DNA of 64,000 nt, from contig NZ_MTQO01000037.1 in the NCBI RefSeq assembly GCF_001984155.1, forward strand, positions 1 through 64,000, written 5' to 3'. A program made the translations under genes and the position numbers. Every line of letters begins with the position of its first letter. The stretch's first letter is position 1. Of this stretch, positions 32,836 to 41,928 are shown piece after piece. This DNA comes from Actinosynnema sp. ALI-1.44 (lineage in GTDB: Bacteria > Actinomycetota > Actinomycetes > Mycobacteriales > Pseudonocardiaceae). The notes under the pieces are model-generated. The model was given only the letters and a program-made list of their open reading frames with translations, searched no databases and had not been told where the DNA came from.

Positions 32836-34704
32836 GTGTCGAACGAGGCTGCCGTCACGGCGGCGGACATCGCCAGGCTGGCCGGCGTCGGCCGGGCCGC
32901 GGTGAGCAACTGGCGCCGCAGGTACGAGGACTTCCCCGCCCCGATCGGCGGTACGCCCAACAGCCCGTTGTTCACCCTCGCCGAGGTCGAACGCTGGCTT
33001 CGCGACCAGGGCAAACTCCAGACGGTCTCGCCGTGGGAACGGCTGTGGCAGCTGCTGGAGGCCCACCGCGGCGACCAGGAACCCGCCGACGTGCTCGCCG
33101 CGATCGGTGATTACCTGCTGCGTCGCACCGACGGCCACCCCGTCGCGCCCGCGTTGCTCAACGAGGTGGCGACGCTCGCCAACGAGCACGGCGCGCTCAC
33201 CACGGCCGAAGCGCTCTGGGACCGTTTCGTGCAGGCGAACTCCCGGTGGATGGCGGTGACGACACCGGAGATGGCCCGGCTGATGGCCGAGCTGACCGGG
33301 TTGTCGACCGGCGTGGTGCTCGACCCGGCCTGCGGCGGCGGTTCCCTGCTCGCCGCGGTCGCAGGCCGGACCGGTGGCCCGGTGCGGTGCCTCGGCCAGG
33401 AGATCGACCACGGCCTCGCCGCGCTCGCCCGGATCCGGCTGGGCCTGCGGGGCGTGGCGAGCGAGATCGCGACGGCCGACTCCCTGGTGCACGACGCCTA
33501 CCCGGGCGGCCACGCCGACGCGGTCGTCTGCGACCCACCGGTCGGCGAACGCCAGTGGGGCCACGAGAACCTGCTGCACGACGAGCGCTGGGAGTACGGC
33601 ATCCCGCCGCGGATGGAATCCGAACTGGCCTGGGTCCAGCACGCGTTGGCCCACGTCCGACCGGGCGGGCTCGTCGCCATCCTGATGCCGCCGTCCGCGG
33701 CGGCCCGGCGATCCGGCCGCCGGATCCGCGCGGAGTTGTTGCGGCGCGGTGCCTTGCGGGCCGTGCTGGCCCTGCCCGGCCCGGTGCACCTGTGGATGCT
33801 CCGCAAACCCGGGCAGCCCACGCACCCGCAGGTGCTCCTCTTGGAGGCCACGACACTGGAATGGGACCACGCGGCGGCGCGTGCGATCGCCGCGTGGCGT
33901 GCGTTCGACGCGCCCGACGGCACCGCCGAGGACGAGCCGGGCGTGTCCCGCACGATCCCGGTGCTCGACCTGCTCGGCGAGGAGGTCGACCTCACCCCGG
34001 CACGCAACCTGCCGATCTCCGCCGCGCCGGACACCGCGGAGAAACTCCTGGCTGGACACCGGGAACTGACCGCGCGGCTCGGCGGGCTCGCGCCGTTGCT
34101 GCCGACCCTGGACTGGACCGGGCACGGCCAGCCGCACCGGGTGATGATCACCATCGCCGAGCTGGTCAAGACCGGGGCGCTGGCCCTGCTGCAGTCCGAC
34201 GTGCCGCCGAACCCGACCGGCGACGCCGTACCGCTGCTCGACGTCCCCGACGTGCTGGCCGACCGGTCCGCGTCCCGCCGGATCTCCCGTGACCTGGCGG
34301 CCAACGCGGTCCGGGTGCTCGCGGGCGACGTCGTGATGCCGACCGCAGGGCACAAACTGGTGGCACGGGTCGTGACCGAGCCGGGGGCGGTCCTCGGCCG
34401 CGGCCTGTGCCTGTTGCGCCCCAACCCCGACGTGCTCGACTCGTGGTTCCTCGCCGGGTTCCTCGGTGGCTCCGCGAACTCGAGGCAGGCCAGCACCCAC
34501 CTGTCGGCCGCCGCCCGGCTCGACGTCCGGCGGTGTGAGGTTCCCCGGATGCCGCTGGCCGAGCAACATCGCTATGCTGCGGTGTTTTCCGCGCTGGGGA
34601 CGTTCGGCACCGCCGTCGGCCGCGCCGGAGCCCTCGCCGAACAGGTCGTTCAGGCTACTGTGGATGGTCTGGTCGACGGTCTGGTGGCGCCGGAGAGGAC
34701 TTGA
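32836..34704 (+). CDS. HTH plus N6-adenine DNA-methylase-like protein
   Basis: About 622 residues; the GTG at 32836 is favoured, an in-frame GTG at 32812 is possible. An N-terminal MerR/HTH-like segment (VTAADIARLAGVGRAAVSNWRRR, then FTLAEVERWL) is followed by an HsdM-type methylase core: motif I DPACGGGSLL (163-172), motif IV CDPPVGERQWG (232-242) and PGGLVAILMPPSAAARRSGRRIRAELL. The C-terminal part (residues about 410-600) resembles a type I specificity region, ending QHRYAAVFSAL. Motif IV usually reads NPPF/Y; here it is DPPV, lacking the aromatic residue that stacks on adenine, so activity is uncertain. The Ser/Thr kinase gene follows after 19 bp on the same strand. This pair is a recognisable actinobacterial neighbourhood of unknown role. 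Confidence 0.82.
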   Translation: MSNEAAVTAADIARLAGVGRAAVSNWRRRYEDFPAPIGGTPNSPLFTLAEVERWLRDQGKLQTVSPWERLWQLLEAHRGDQEPADVLAAIGDYLLRRTDGHPVAPALLNEVATLANEHGALTTAEALWDRFVQANSRWMAVTTPEMARLMAELTGLSTGVVLDPACGGGSLLAAVAGRTGGPVRCLGQEIDHGLAALARIRLGLRGVASEIATADSLVHDAYPGGHADAVVCDPPVGERQWGHENLLHDERWEYGIPPRMESELAWVQHALAHVRPGGLVAILMPPSAAARRSGRRIRAELLRRGALRAVLALPGPVHLWMLRKPGQPTHPQVLLLEATTLEWDHAAARAIAAWRAFDAPDGTAEDEPGVSRTIPVLDLLGEEVDLTPARNLPISAAPDTAEKLLAGHRELTARLGGLAPLLPTLDWTGHGQPHRVMITIAELVKTGALALLQSDVPPNPTGDAVPLLDVPDVLADRSASRRISRDLAANAVRVLAGDVVMPTAGHKLVARVVTEPGAVLGRGLCLLRPNPDVLDSWFLAGFLGGSANSRQASTHLSAAARLDVRRCEVPRMPLAEQHRYAAVFSALGTFGTAVGRAGALAEQVVQATVDGLVDGLVAPERT

Positions 34705-34723
34705 ACCAGGAGGGGTTGAGGGA

Positions 34724-36247
34724 GTGCAGCGCATCGTCGGTGACCGGTACGAACTCGTCCGGCCACTGGGCCGCGGCGGGATGGGCGAGGTGTGGCTGGG
34801 CCGGGACCACCGCCTCGACCGCGACGTCGCGGTGAAACTGCTGCGCCCCAGTGTGTTGCCAGCCGGTGCGGACGTCGAGACGCTGATCAGCAGGTTCAAC
34901 CGCGAGGCGCGGATGACCGCGAAGCTGGAGAACCCCGGCGTTCCGGCCGTCTACGACACGGGCACCGACGAGGACGACCTGTACCTGGTGATGCAGCTGA
35001 TCGGCGGGGCCGACCTCGCCGAGTTCCAGGCGGAGAACGAGCCGGTGCCGGTGCCGTGGGTGATCGCGATCGGCGTGCAGATCGCCTCGGTGCTCGTCGT
35101 CGCGCACGCGGCCGGTCTGGTGCACAGGGACCTCAAGCCCCGCAACGTGATGGTCACCGACAACGGTGAGGTCAAGGTGCTCGACTTCGGCATCGCTTTG
35201 CTGCGCGACGTGGACATGACCCGGATAACCCGGACGTCGGAAGCGGTGGGCACACCCGCGTACATGGCGCCTGAGCAAGCCATGCACGGCCAGTCCAGCC
35301 CCAGCAGCGACCTGTACTCGTTGGGATGTGTGCTGTACGAACTGTTGACGGGACGGTACGTGTTCGAGGCGAACACCGCGTTGGCGATGATGCACCGGCA
35401 CTACGCGGACACGCCGGAGCCGGTGCTGTCGCACAGACCGGACACGGGACAGCCGTTGGCGGACCTGGTCGGCCGATTACTCGCCAAGAGCCCCGACCAC
35501 CGGCCCGGATCGGCAGGCGAGGTGCACGACGTGCTGATGTCGCTGATGCCACCGCTGCGCGCGGGCGGACCGCTGATCCCGATGGACCCGACCAGACCGT
35601 TCCGCGACAAGCTCGCCACACCGCGTCCCGCTGCTTCCCACCCTGCTGTTGCACAACCTGTTGGGGCACAACCCGTCAGGCCGATCGACCCGCCGACAGT
35701 GCCCGCCGCCCGTTCTCCGTTGCCGTTGATGCCCGTGATGCAGGCCGCGCCCACTCATCCGTACTCGCCGCCGCCCCGGGTGGACATGACACCCGTCGAC
35801 ACCCCGAGCCGCCGGTTAGGCGAGGGAGTCCTGCTGGGTTTCGCTGTCATGGTGGCCGGTTTCGCCGTCGACGACCTGGTCCGCAGGGGTGCTGTCGTCG
35901 AGCCGTACGCGATGGCCCTGTTCATCGCGTTGCCGATGTTCTTCGGGTTGCGCATGCGCAAACGCCGGATGCGGCTGCCGTACTACTGGTCACTCGGCCC
36001 GTTCGGCAGGCACGCCCTGCCGCCGCGGCACACGGTACTGGCCGAACGGGTGCTCGAACGCTTCCTGCTGATCTTCGGCGGCGTGTTGCTGATCGCGTTG
36101 CTGGCCCAACCTGCCTTGTTCACCCAGAACGACGGGACACGCACCATCGGGTTCGTCGGGATGCTCACCATGTGCCTGGTGATCTTCGTACCGGGGCTGC
36201 TGATGCGGCAGCGCAGGCTCGGCCGCCCCTACCCGTGGCTGCCGTAG
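34724..36247 (+). CDS. Membrane Ser/Thr protein kinase, PknB-like
   Basis: A 507-residue kinase; the GTG at 34724 follows GTTGAGGGA. The kinase domain (1-270) has the glycine loop LGRGGMGEVW, Lys38 in VAVKLL, the catalytic loop HRDLKPRN (134-141), DFG (154-156) and GTPAYMAPEQ. All key residues are present. A Pro-rich linker (about 285-355) leads to a C-terminal membrane domain with four hydrophobic segments in two pairs, instead of the extracellular PASTA repeats of PknB. It is co-oriented with the methylase-like gene, which may be a substrate or partner. The 3' end overlaps a convergent methyltransferase gene by 19 bp. Confidence 0.92.
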   Translation: MQRIVGDRYELVRPLGRGGMGEVWLGRDHRLDRDVAVKLLRPSVLPAGADVETLISRFNREARMTAKLENPGVPAVYDTGTDEDDLYLVMQLIGGADLAEFQAENEPVPVPWVIAIGVQIASVLVVAHAAGLVHRDLKPRNVMVTDNGEVKVLDFGIALLRDVDMTRITRTSEAVGTPAYMAPEQAMHGQSSPSSDLYSLGCVLYELLTGRYVFEANTALAMMHRHYADTPEPVLSHRPDTGQPLADLVGRLLAKSPDHRPGSAGEVHDVLMSLMPPLRAGGPLIPMDPTRPFRDKLATPRPAASHPAVAQPVGAQPVRPIDPPTVPAARSPLPLMPVMQAAPTHPYSPPPRVDMTPVDTPSRRLGEGVLLGFAVMVAGFAVDDLVRRGAVVEPYAMALFIALPMFFGLRMRKRRMRLPYYWSLGPFGRHALPPRHTVLAERVLERFLLIFGGVLLIALLAQPALFTQNDGTRTIGFVGMLTMCLVIFVPGLLMRQRRLGRPYPWLP

Positions 36248-36867
36248 TACGAGTCCACTGCCGGTTGTCCCGTGTAGTTGGGGCCCGCTGACTTGTCCGC
36301 GCCGAGGTACCGCCACGGGAACGGCGTGGTGTCCGGCCCGATCTTGCGGATCCGCCTTGTCCTGGCGTTGTAGTCGAAATCCGCTGCCCGCAAGGCTTTC
36401 GTGACGTTCAACGGGTTGCCGTCGCGGTCGCGGACGGCCGTGGCGTCGAAGTTCGCGACGAAAACGCCTTTCGGCGCCAGCCATTGGACGGCGCGGGTGA
36501 GCGTCCCCAGCTTGTCCCCGATGTAGTGCATGCCGTGCACACACGTGATGAGGTCGTAGCGATGCTCGGGCTGCCACGCCGACACCGGAGCGGCGACCAG
36601 GTCCACGGTGGCGGCGGTCGCGGTCGTGAACTGGTCCACCAGATCCAGCCCGGTGATCGCGGTGCCGGGCAGCAGTGCCGCCGCGTCGATGAGCGCTTTC
36701 CCGCTGCCGCAGCAGAGATCCAGCCAGGTCGCGGGCTGGTGGGCGACGATGTCGAACGCGAGCGCCGTGCGGTAGCTGTCCCGCCCGGTCAACGGCCGCG
36801 TTCTGTTCATCGACCGGTTGGCCACGACATCCGATCGCAGCAGTTCTTCCTCGTGCGCGAGGTGCAT
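36229..36867 (-). CDS. SAM-dependent class I methyltransferase
   Basis: A 212-residue small-molecule-type methyltransferase. The SAM-binding motif I is ATWLDLCCGSGKALIDAA, with the acidic residue of motif II in ITGLDLVDQF and YDLITCVHGMHYIGD as the post-I region. No substrate is suggested by the sequence. It lies 3 bp downstream of the MocR-type gene on the same strand and may be its co-transcribed partner. Confidence 0.85.
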   Translation of the reverse strand: MHLAHEEELLRSDVVANRSMNRTRPLTGRDSYRTALAFDIVAHQPATWLDLCCGSGKALIDAAALLPGTAITGLDLVDQFTTATAATVDLVAAPVSAWQPEHRYDLITCVHGMHYIGDKLGTLTRAVQWLAPKGVFVANFDATAVRDRDGNPLNVTKALRAADFDYNARTRRIRKIGPDTTPFPWRYLGADKSAGPNYTGQPAVDSYYGSHG

Positions 36868-36870
36868 CGG

Positions 36871-38232
36871 CTAACTCTGGAGCTCTTGCAGCACAGCCAG
36901 CAAGGCTTCCAGCGCACCGGTGAAGGCGTTCTTCGACGAGGCGCCGTACCCGACGATCAAGCCGTGCCGTTTCTCCCGCACCACCATCGGCGCGACTGTC
37001 GCGATGTCCAGTGAATGCCTGCGGGCGACCGCGGGCACCTGGGCCTCCGCGGCCTCCGACAGCGCCACCATCAGGTGCAGCCCCGCCGAGATCCCCTGGG
37101 GGATCAGGTGCTGGGGCAACGCGGCGGCCAGCCGGTCACGACGGGACCGGTACTCGATCCGGCAGCGACGCACGTGCTTGTCGTACGCGCCGGTACTGAT
37201 CATGTCGGCCAGCACCAACTGGTCGAGCAGCGGCGGCTGGGCCCCGCTCGCGGCCAGCGCGGCGATCACGGGATCGACGAGCGAACGGGGCAGGACCAGC
37301 CAGCCCAGCCGCAGCGACGGGGCCAGTGTCTTGCTCGCTGTGCCCGCGTAGATCACTCGTTCCGGCGCGAGTGCCTGCAGTGCGCCGACTTGCTGGCGGT
37401 CGTAGCGGAACTCGCCGTCGTAGTCGTCCTCTACGATCACCGCGCCGGTTCGGGTCAACGCCGTTCTGCGGTCCGGTGCCAGCGTCACGCCGACCGGGGA
37501 CTGGTGCGCCGGGGTGACCACCACCGCCGGGCTGGTCAGGTCCGACACGCGCATCCCGGCGCCGTCCACCGGAACAGTCGTGATCCGCTGCCCGGCCGCC
37601 GCGGCCAGGTCGCGGAACCGGTGGAACGACGGGTCCTCGAAGGCCATCTCGCCGATGCCGATGTCCCGCAGCGCGTGCCCGACCACGCTCATCGCGTGCG
37701 AGAACCCCGCGCAGATCACGATCCTGGCAGGGTCGGCCAGCACGCCACGGCTGCGTGCCAGGTACGCCGACAGTGTCGCGCGCAGCACCGAGGACCCGCG
37801 TGGTTCCCCGTAGCCGAAGGTCTCGTTGTGCGTGTGCTGCAGGACGCGCTTGGTCGACGTGAGCCAGACGTCCCTGGGGAACAGCGCCGAGTCCGGGCGG
37901 CCGGGTAACAGGTTCCACCGCATCGCCGGTTCGCGCGCCGGCATCGGACGCGGCTGGGACAACGCTTCCGCGCCCGCGGTCGCGACCCGGGTCGGCGCGC
38001 CCTGGGTCGTCTGCAGGTAGCCCTCGGCCGCGAGGTCCGAGTACACGCGCGTGACCGTTCCCCGTGCCACGCCCAGGTCGTGCGCCAGTGCCCGGGTGGA
38101 CGGCACCACCGCGCCGGGACGCCAGCGGCCGTCGCGGATCGCCGCGCGGACCGCTTTCGCCAGGCCCTTGCGGCCCGTCCCCGGGGTCCAGTCCAGGTGC
38201 ACGTCGAGCGAACTGGACCACTCGTCTGCCAT
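36871..38232 (-). CDS. MocR-type GntR/aminotransferase regulator
   Basis: A 453-residue fusion of a GntR winged helix (residues 15-80: GLAKAVRAAIRDGRWRPGAVVPSTRALAHDLGVARGTVTRVYSDLAAEGYL) and a fold-type I aminotransferase-like domain. VIVEDDYDGEFRYD holds the PLP-binding Asp/Tyr, and YAGTASKTLAPSLRLGWLVLP the Schiff-base Lys. MocR proteins sense PLP or PLP-amino-acid adducts and control vitamin B6, GABA or related genes. It lies 34 bp downstream of the ABC exporter gene. No pdx or gab gene is next to it, so its target is unclear. Confidence 0.93.
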   Translation of the reverse strand: MADEWSSSLDVHLDWTPGTGRKGLAKAVRAAIRDGRWRPGAVVPSTRALAHDLGVARGTVTRVYSDLAAEGYLQTTQGAPTRVATAGAEALSQPRPMPAREPAMRWNLLPGRPDSALFPRDVWLTSTKRVLQHTHNETFGYGEPRGSSVLRATLSAYLARSRGVLADPARIVICAGFSHAMSVVGHALRDIGIGEMAFEDPSFHRFRDLAAAAGQRITTVPVDGAGMRVSDLTSPAVVVTPAHQSPVGVTLAPDRRTALTRTGAVIVEDDYDGEFRYDRQQVGALQALAPERVIYAGTASKTLAPSLRLGWLVLPRSLVDPVIAALAASGAQPPLLDQLVLADMISTGAYDKHVRRCRIEYRSRRDRLAAALPQHLIPQGISAGLHLMVALSEAAEAQVPAVARRHSLDIATVAPMVVREKRHGLIVGYGASSKNAFTGALEALLAVLQELQS

Positions 38233-38266
38233 GGAAAAGCACTCTACCTGTGGACAGGTTCGCCGG

Positions 38267-40303
38267 TCAGGCGTCCAGGTAGGCCGACGCCTGCAACGTG
38301 AACAGCTCCGCGTACCCGCCGTCGAGGACCATCAGCTCGGCGTGGGTGCCTTGTTCGAGCAGCTTCCCGTGTTCCAGCAGGATGATCCGGTCCGCCTGGC
38401 GGACGGTGGAGAACCGGTGCGAGATGTACAGCGTGGTCCGGCCCTCGGCCAGTTGCCGCAGCCGGACGAACAGGTCGTGCTCGGCCTGCGCGTCCAGTGC
38501 CGACGTCGGCTCGTCGAGCACCAGGATCGGTGCCTCGCGCAGGAACGCCCGGCCGAGCGCGATCTTCTGCCACTCACCGCCGGACAGGCTGACGCCTTCG
38601 TCGAACCACCGGCCCAGCGGGCTGTCGTACCCGCGTGGCAACCGGTCGATCCGGTCGGCGATCCCGGCGCGCTCGGCGGCTTTCTCGATCACCGGGCGGT
38701 CGGTCAGGTGGTCGAGGTCGCCGAGCCCGATGTTCTCCGCCGCGGTCGCCTGGTAGCTGACGTGGTCCTGGAACATCGCGCTGATCCGGCGTTGCAGGTC
38801 GCCGGGGTCCAGCGTGCGGATGTCGACCCCGTCGAGCAGGATCCGCCCGCCGGTCGGGTCGTAGAGCCGGCACAGCAGTTTGATCAGGGTGGACTTGCCC
38901 GCGCCGTTCTTGCCGACCACCGCGACGGTCTCGCCCGGCTGGATGTCGAAGCTGACGTCCTTGAGCGCGGGTTCGTCCGCGCCGGGGTAGGCGAACGTGA
39001 CGTTGTCGAACGTGATGTGGCCCCGCAGCGGATCCGGCAGCGCGGCGGGCGACTCGGGACGGCTGATCTCGGGTTTGGTGTCCAGGAAGCGGTACAGCGT
39101 GTCGAGGTACAGGTTGTTCTCGTACATCCCGGAGAAGCTGCCGAACAGCCCGCCGATCGAGCTCTGCACGGACGCGGCCGCCGCGGTGTACAGCGCGAGA
39201 TCACCCAGCGTCAGCTCGCCGGACACGGCCTTCAACGCGATGTACAGGTAGATCGCCGAACCCGCGACCGTGCTGATCAGGCCCCACAGCGTGCCTGCCA
39301 CGTTCTTCTTGCGGATCAGCCCCCGCTGCCGCTCGTAGTACACCTTGCCCAGCCGCTCGAACCGGTCGACCAGGTACGGGCCGAGGCCGAACAGCTTGAC
39401 CTCCTTGGCATAGCTGTCCGTGGTGACCAAAGAGGACAGATAGTCCATCCGACGCCGGATCGGCGAGACGAGGTAGCTCAGGATGAACGACTGCGCGCCG
39501 TACTTGGACTGCGAGATGAACAGCGGAACCGGCGCGAGCAGCGCGACCACGGCGAGCAACGGGCTGACCGTGACCAGCAGGACGATCATGCTGGTGAACG
39601 TGATCGTCATCCGACCGAGGCCGAGCGCCGAGCTCATCATGGACATCGGGCGCATCGGCGCCTCCCGGTCGGCCTGGCGAAGCAGGTCGTAGGAAGCGGA
39701 GTCCTCGAAGAACGCCAGGTGCATCCGGCTCGCGTGGTCCATCACCTGGTGGCGGATGGACAGCGTCATCCGCTCCTGCAGCAACTGCTGGCTGACCGTG
39801 GTGAGCATCGTCGTGACCGACTGGGTGACGAAGATGACGAGCTGGAACGCCGCGATGCCGACGATCTTGCCGACCGAGGTGACGGTGTGGTCGCCGATCA
39901 GCGGGATGTGCAGCACGGTCTGGTCGGCGCGGCCGGTCGAGTGGATCTGGATGGCCTCGACCACGGCGTCCATCAGGATCTTCGCGACGTACGCGGTCGC
40001 GGTCGGGATGAGTCCGCTCACGACGGTGACGAGCACGAGGGTGACCGTCAGCGGCCTGCTCGCCTGCCAGGACAAGCTGAACACGCGAGGCAGCGCGCGG
40101 GCCGTGCCGGACACGGACTCCCGCAGCCGTCGCCATCGGGAACGCAGGTCCTTCGGATCGTTCGGCGGTTCCGGGTCGGGGATCTCCACCGGCCCGGTGA
40201 GCCCGCTGTCGGCCACGGTGGACGGCAACCGCCTGCCCCGGCGCCGCCGCAGGATCATCGACTCGAAACCGCCGCCACCCGGCATTCCCCCGCCCATGGT
40301 CAT
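38267..40303 (-). CDS. ABC exporter, fused membrane and ATPase domains
   Basis: A 678-residue exporter half-transporter. A Gly-rich, basic N-terminal tail of about 80 residues precedes six membrane helices (about 90-390). The ATPase has Walker A VGKNGAGKSTLIK, the Q-loop AMFQDHVSY, signature LSGGEWQKIALGR, Walker B ILVLDEPTSALDA and the switch His in LYISHR. The reading frame is open further upstream, but the ATG at 40303 overlaps the TetR stop (ATGA), fixing the start. The substrate is unknown; drug, lipid or peptide export is usual. TetR and this gene form an operon with a perfect palindrome in front. Confidence 0.93.
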   Translation of the reverse strand: MTMGGGMPGGGGFESMILRRRRGRRLPSTVADSGLTGPVEIPDPEPPNDPKDLRSRWRRLRESVSGTARALPRVFSLSWQASRPLTVTLVLVTVVSGLIPTATAYVAKILMDAVVEAIQIHSTGRADQTVLHIPLIGDHTVTSVGKIVGIAAFQLVIFVTQSVTTMLTTVSQQLLQERMTLSIRHQVMDHASRMHLAFFEDSASYDLLRQADREAPMRPMSMMSSALGLGRMTITFTSMIVLLVTVSPLLAVVALLAPVPLFISQSKYGAQSFILSYLVSPIRRRMDYLSSLVTTDSYAKEVKLFGLGPYLVDRFERLGKVYYERQRGLIRKKNVAGTLWGLISTVAGSAIYLYIALKAVSGELTLGDLALYTAAAASVQSSIGGLFGSFSGMYENNLYLDTLYRFLDTKPEISRPESPAALPDPLRGHITFDNVTFAYPGADEPALKDVSFDIQPGETVAVVGKNGAGKSTLIKLLCRLYDPTGGRILLDGVDIRTLDPGDLQRRISAMFQDHVSYQATAAENIGLGDLDHLTDRPVIEKAAERAGIADRIDRLPRGYDSPLGRWFDEGVSLSGGEWQKIALGRAFLREAPILVLDEPTSALDAQAEHDLFVRLRQLAEGRTTLYISHRFSTVRQADRIILLEHGKLLEQGTHAELMVLDGGYAELFTLQASAYLDA

Positions 40304-40878
40304 CGGACGGCCCCGTTGAGCAGGACGTCGATCATGTCGGCCGTGTCGGGTTTCTCGTCGCCCATCCGCGGCCGCATCATCAGCAGGCCCGTGAACATGG
40401 CGGCCAGGTGCGATGGCGCGACGCGCAAGCAGTCCCGCTCGGGCTCGAACAGTTCGGCGAGCGCCTCCCGGATCGCGTCGTTGCCGGGCCGTCGCGGATG
40501 CTCCCCGCGTTCCCGCTGGAAACCGGACGCCCGCAACGCCCCGAACAGCGCGCCCATCCGTTCCATGTGCGCGGCGAGCGCCGCGGCGGCTTCCGCCAGC
40601 CGCTCGGCCAGCGGGGCGTCCAGCGGAATCGCCTCGATCGCGGCGACCGCGTTGTCCGCGCGCAACGCCTCGGTGAGACACGCCCGCAGCAGTTCGTCCT
40701 TGTCGGCGAACGCACGGAACACCGTCGCCTCGCCGATGCCCGCGGCACGGGCGATCTGGCTCGTGGTCACCGCGGCGCCGTGCTCGACCAGCAGGGGTAA
40801 CACCGCTTGCACGATCATCTCCCGCCGCTTGTCCGGCGTCATCCCGGGCGCGCGTCGCCGGGCAGGAACCTCGCTCAT
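40300..40878 (-). CDS. TetR-family regulator of the ABC exporter
   Basis: A 192-residue regulator. The helix-turn-helix is IVQAVLPLLVEHGAAVTTSQIARAAGIGEATVFRAFADKDELLRACL (about 22-68). A helical ligand-binding domain follows. It is the first gene of a TetR-ABC exporter operon, and its promoter carries a perfect 20-bp palindrome, so repression of its own operon relieved by the exporter's substrate is the likely circuit. Confidence 0.93.
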   Translation of the reverse strand: MSEVPARRRAPGMTPDKRREMIVQAVLPLLVEHGAAVTTSQIARAAGIGEATVFRAFADKDELLRACLTEALRADNAVAAIEAIPLDAPLAERLAEAAAALAAHMERMGALFGALRASGFQRERGEHPRRPGNDAIREALAELFEPERDCLRVAPSHLAAMFTGLLMMRPRMGDEKPDTADMIDVLLNGAVR

Positions 40879-40890
40879 GGATCCAGTGTG

Positions 40891-40910
40891 CGGAGTGAGC
40901 GCTCACTCCG
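40891..40910. promoter_or_regulatory. TetR operator, perfect 20-bp palindrome
   Basis: CGGAGTGAGCGCTCACTCCG lies 13 bp upstream of the TetR ATG. The AGTGAGCGCTCACT core is a frequent TetR-family operator type. Confidence 0.85.
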
Positions 40911-41041
40911 TCAAACGGATTACACGCGTGGTGGATGCGCAGAATGGCGTCAGTCCTGCTGGGCTGTGGGTGTCGAGGTGGAAGCCGTGCGGGAGCCAGC
41001 CGCGCCGTCTGGCATCGTGTGCGGCTCGCGGGCTTCCGGTG

Positions 41042-41854
41042 TCACGGCTTGCGGGCGACCCCGGTGAGCAGCAGGTAGTCGCCGTCCACGCGGGACGTCG
41101 TCAGCGGGCCGTCCGGCCACCATTCGAACGGGTGCGCCAGGCCGGGCTCGACCAGTTCGGTGCCCTTGAAGAACGAGGCGATCTGCTCGCGCGTGCGGAA
41201 GACGCACGTGTCCATCAGCGCCATGAACTTCGCCTGGACCTCTTTGGCCAGGTCGGCGCGGGAGCTGCCGTCCGCCGGGTCGAACAGGTGGGAGATCGCG
41301 ATGTACGAGCCGGACGGCAACGCGTCGATGTACTTGGCCATCACACCGGCCGGGTCGTCCTTGTCGGCGACGTGGTGCAGGGTGTTGCACTGGATCAGCG
41401 CCAGCGGCCTGGTCCAGTCCAGGTACCGGGTCACCGTCGGGTGCTGCAGCAGTTCGTCCGGTTCGCGCAGGTCACCGACCATGAAGTGCGTCCGGTCGTT
41501 CTCCTCGAGCAGGGCACGGCCGTGCGCCGCGACCATCGGGTCGTTGTCGACGTAGACCACCTGCGCCTCGGGGTTGATGCGCTGGACCGCCTGGTGGGTG
41601 TTCTCCGCGGTCGGCAGGCCCGAGCCGAGGTCGAGGAACTGGTCGATGCCCGCACCGGCAGCGAGGAAGCGCACCGCCCTGATCAGCCAGTACCTGGCCT
41701 CCCGGCCGGTCCGCGCCGACTCCGGCGCCAGCTGCAGTATCTGCTGGTAGACCTGCCTGTCCACTTCGTAGTGGTCCTTGCCGCCGAGGAACGCGTCGTA
41801 GACGCGGGCGATGCTCGGCACTGTCGTGTCGATCTCCGGCAGGTCCTTGGGCAT
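41042..41854 (-). CDS. Methyltransf_19 (DUF574) SAM-dependent methyltransferase
   Basis: A 270-residue protein of an actinobacterial family. Its signature is PSIARVYDAFLGGKDHYEVDR at the N-terminus. The SAM-binding motif is FLDLGSGLPTAENTHQ, followed by VVYVDNDPMVAAHGRALL and ALIQCNTLHHVAD. Biochemical substrates are unknown for the family, which is expanded in actinomycetes with complex development. The ATG at 41854 fits the conserved N-terminus. It is monocistronic and diverges from a phosphotransferase gene. Confidence 0.92.
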   Translation of the reverse strand: MPKDLPEIDTTVPSIARVYDAFLGGKDHYEVDRQVYQQILQLAPESARTGREARYWLIRAVRFLAAGAGIDQFLDLGSGLPTAENTHQAVQRINPEAQVVYVDNDPMVAAHGRALLEENDRTHFMVGDLREPDELLQHPTVTRYLDWTRPLALIQCNTLHHVADKDDPAGVMAKYIDALPSGSYIAISHLFDPADGSSRADLAKEVQAKFMALMDTCVFRTREQIASFFKGTELVEPGLAHPFEWWPDGPLTTSRVDGDYLLLTGVARKP

Positions 41855-41928
41855 GGCGCCAAGGTTATCGGGTCCAACTGGCCGGTAATCACCAGGTCGA
41901 GTGAATGATCGTCTGCCACTCTCGGGGT

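Noticed and set aside
38051-41908. A 1285-codon open frame on the plus strand
   Set aside because: It is antisense to well-supported MocR, ABC exporter, TetR and methyltransferase genes; its protein is Arg/Val/Gln-rich with no domain, typical of third-position GC shadows.
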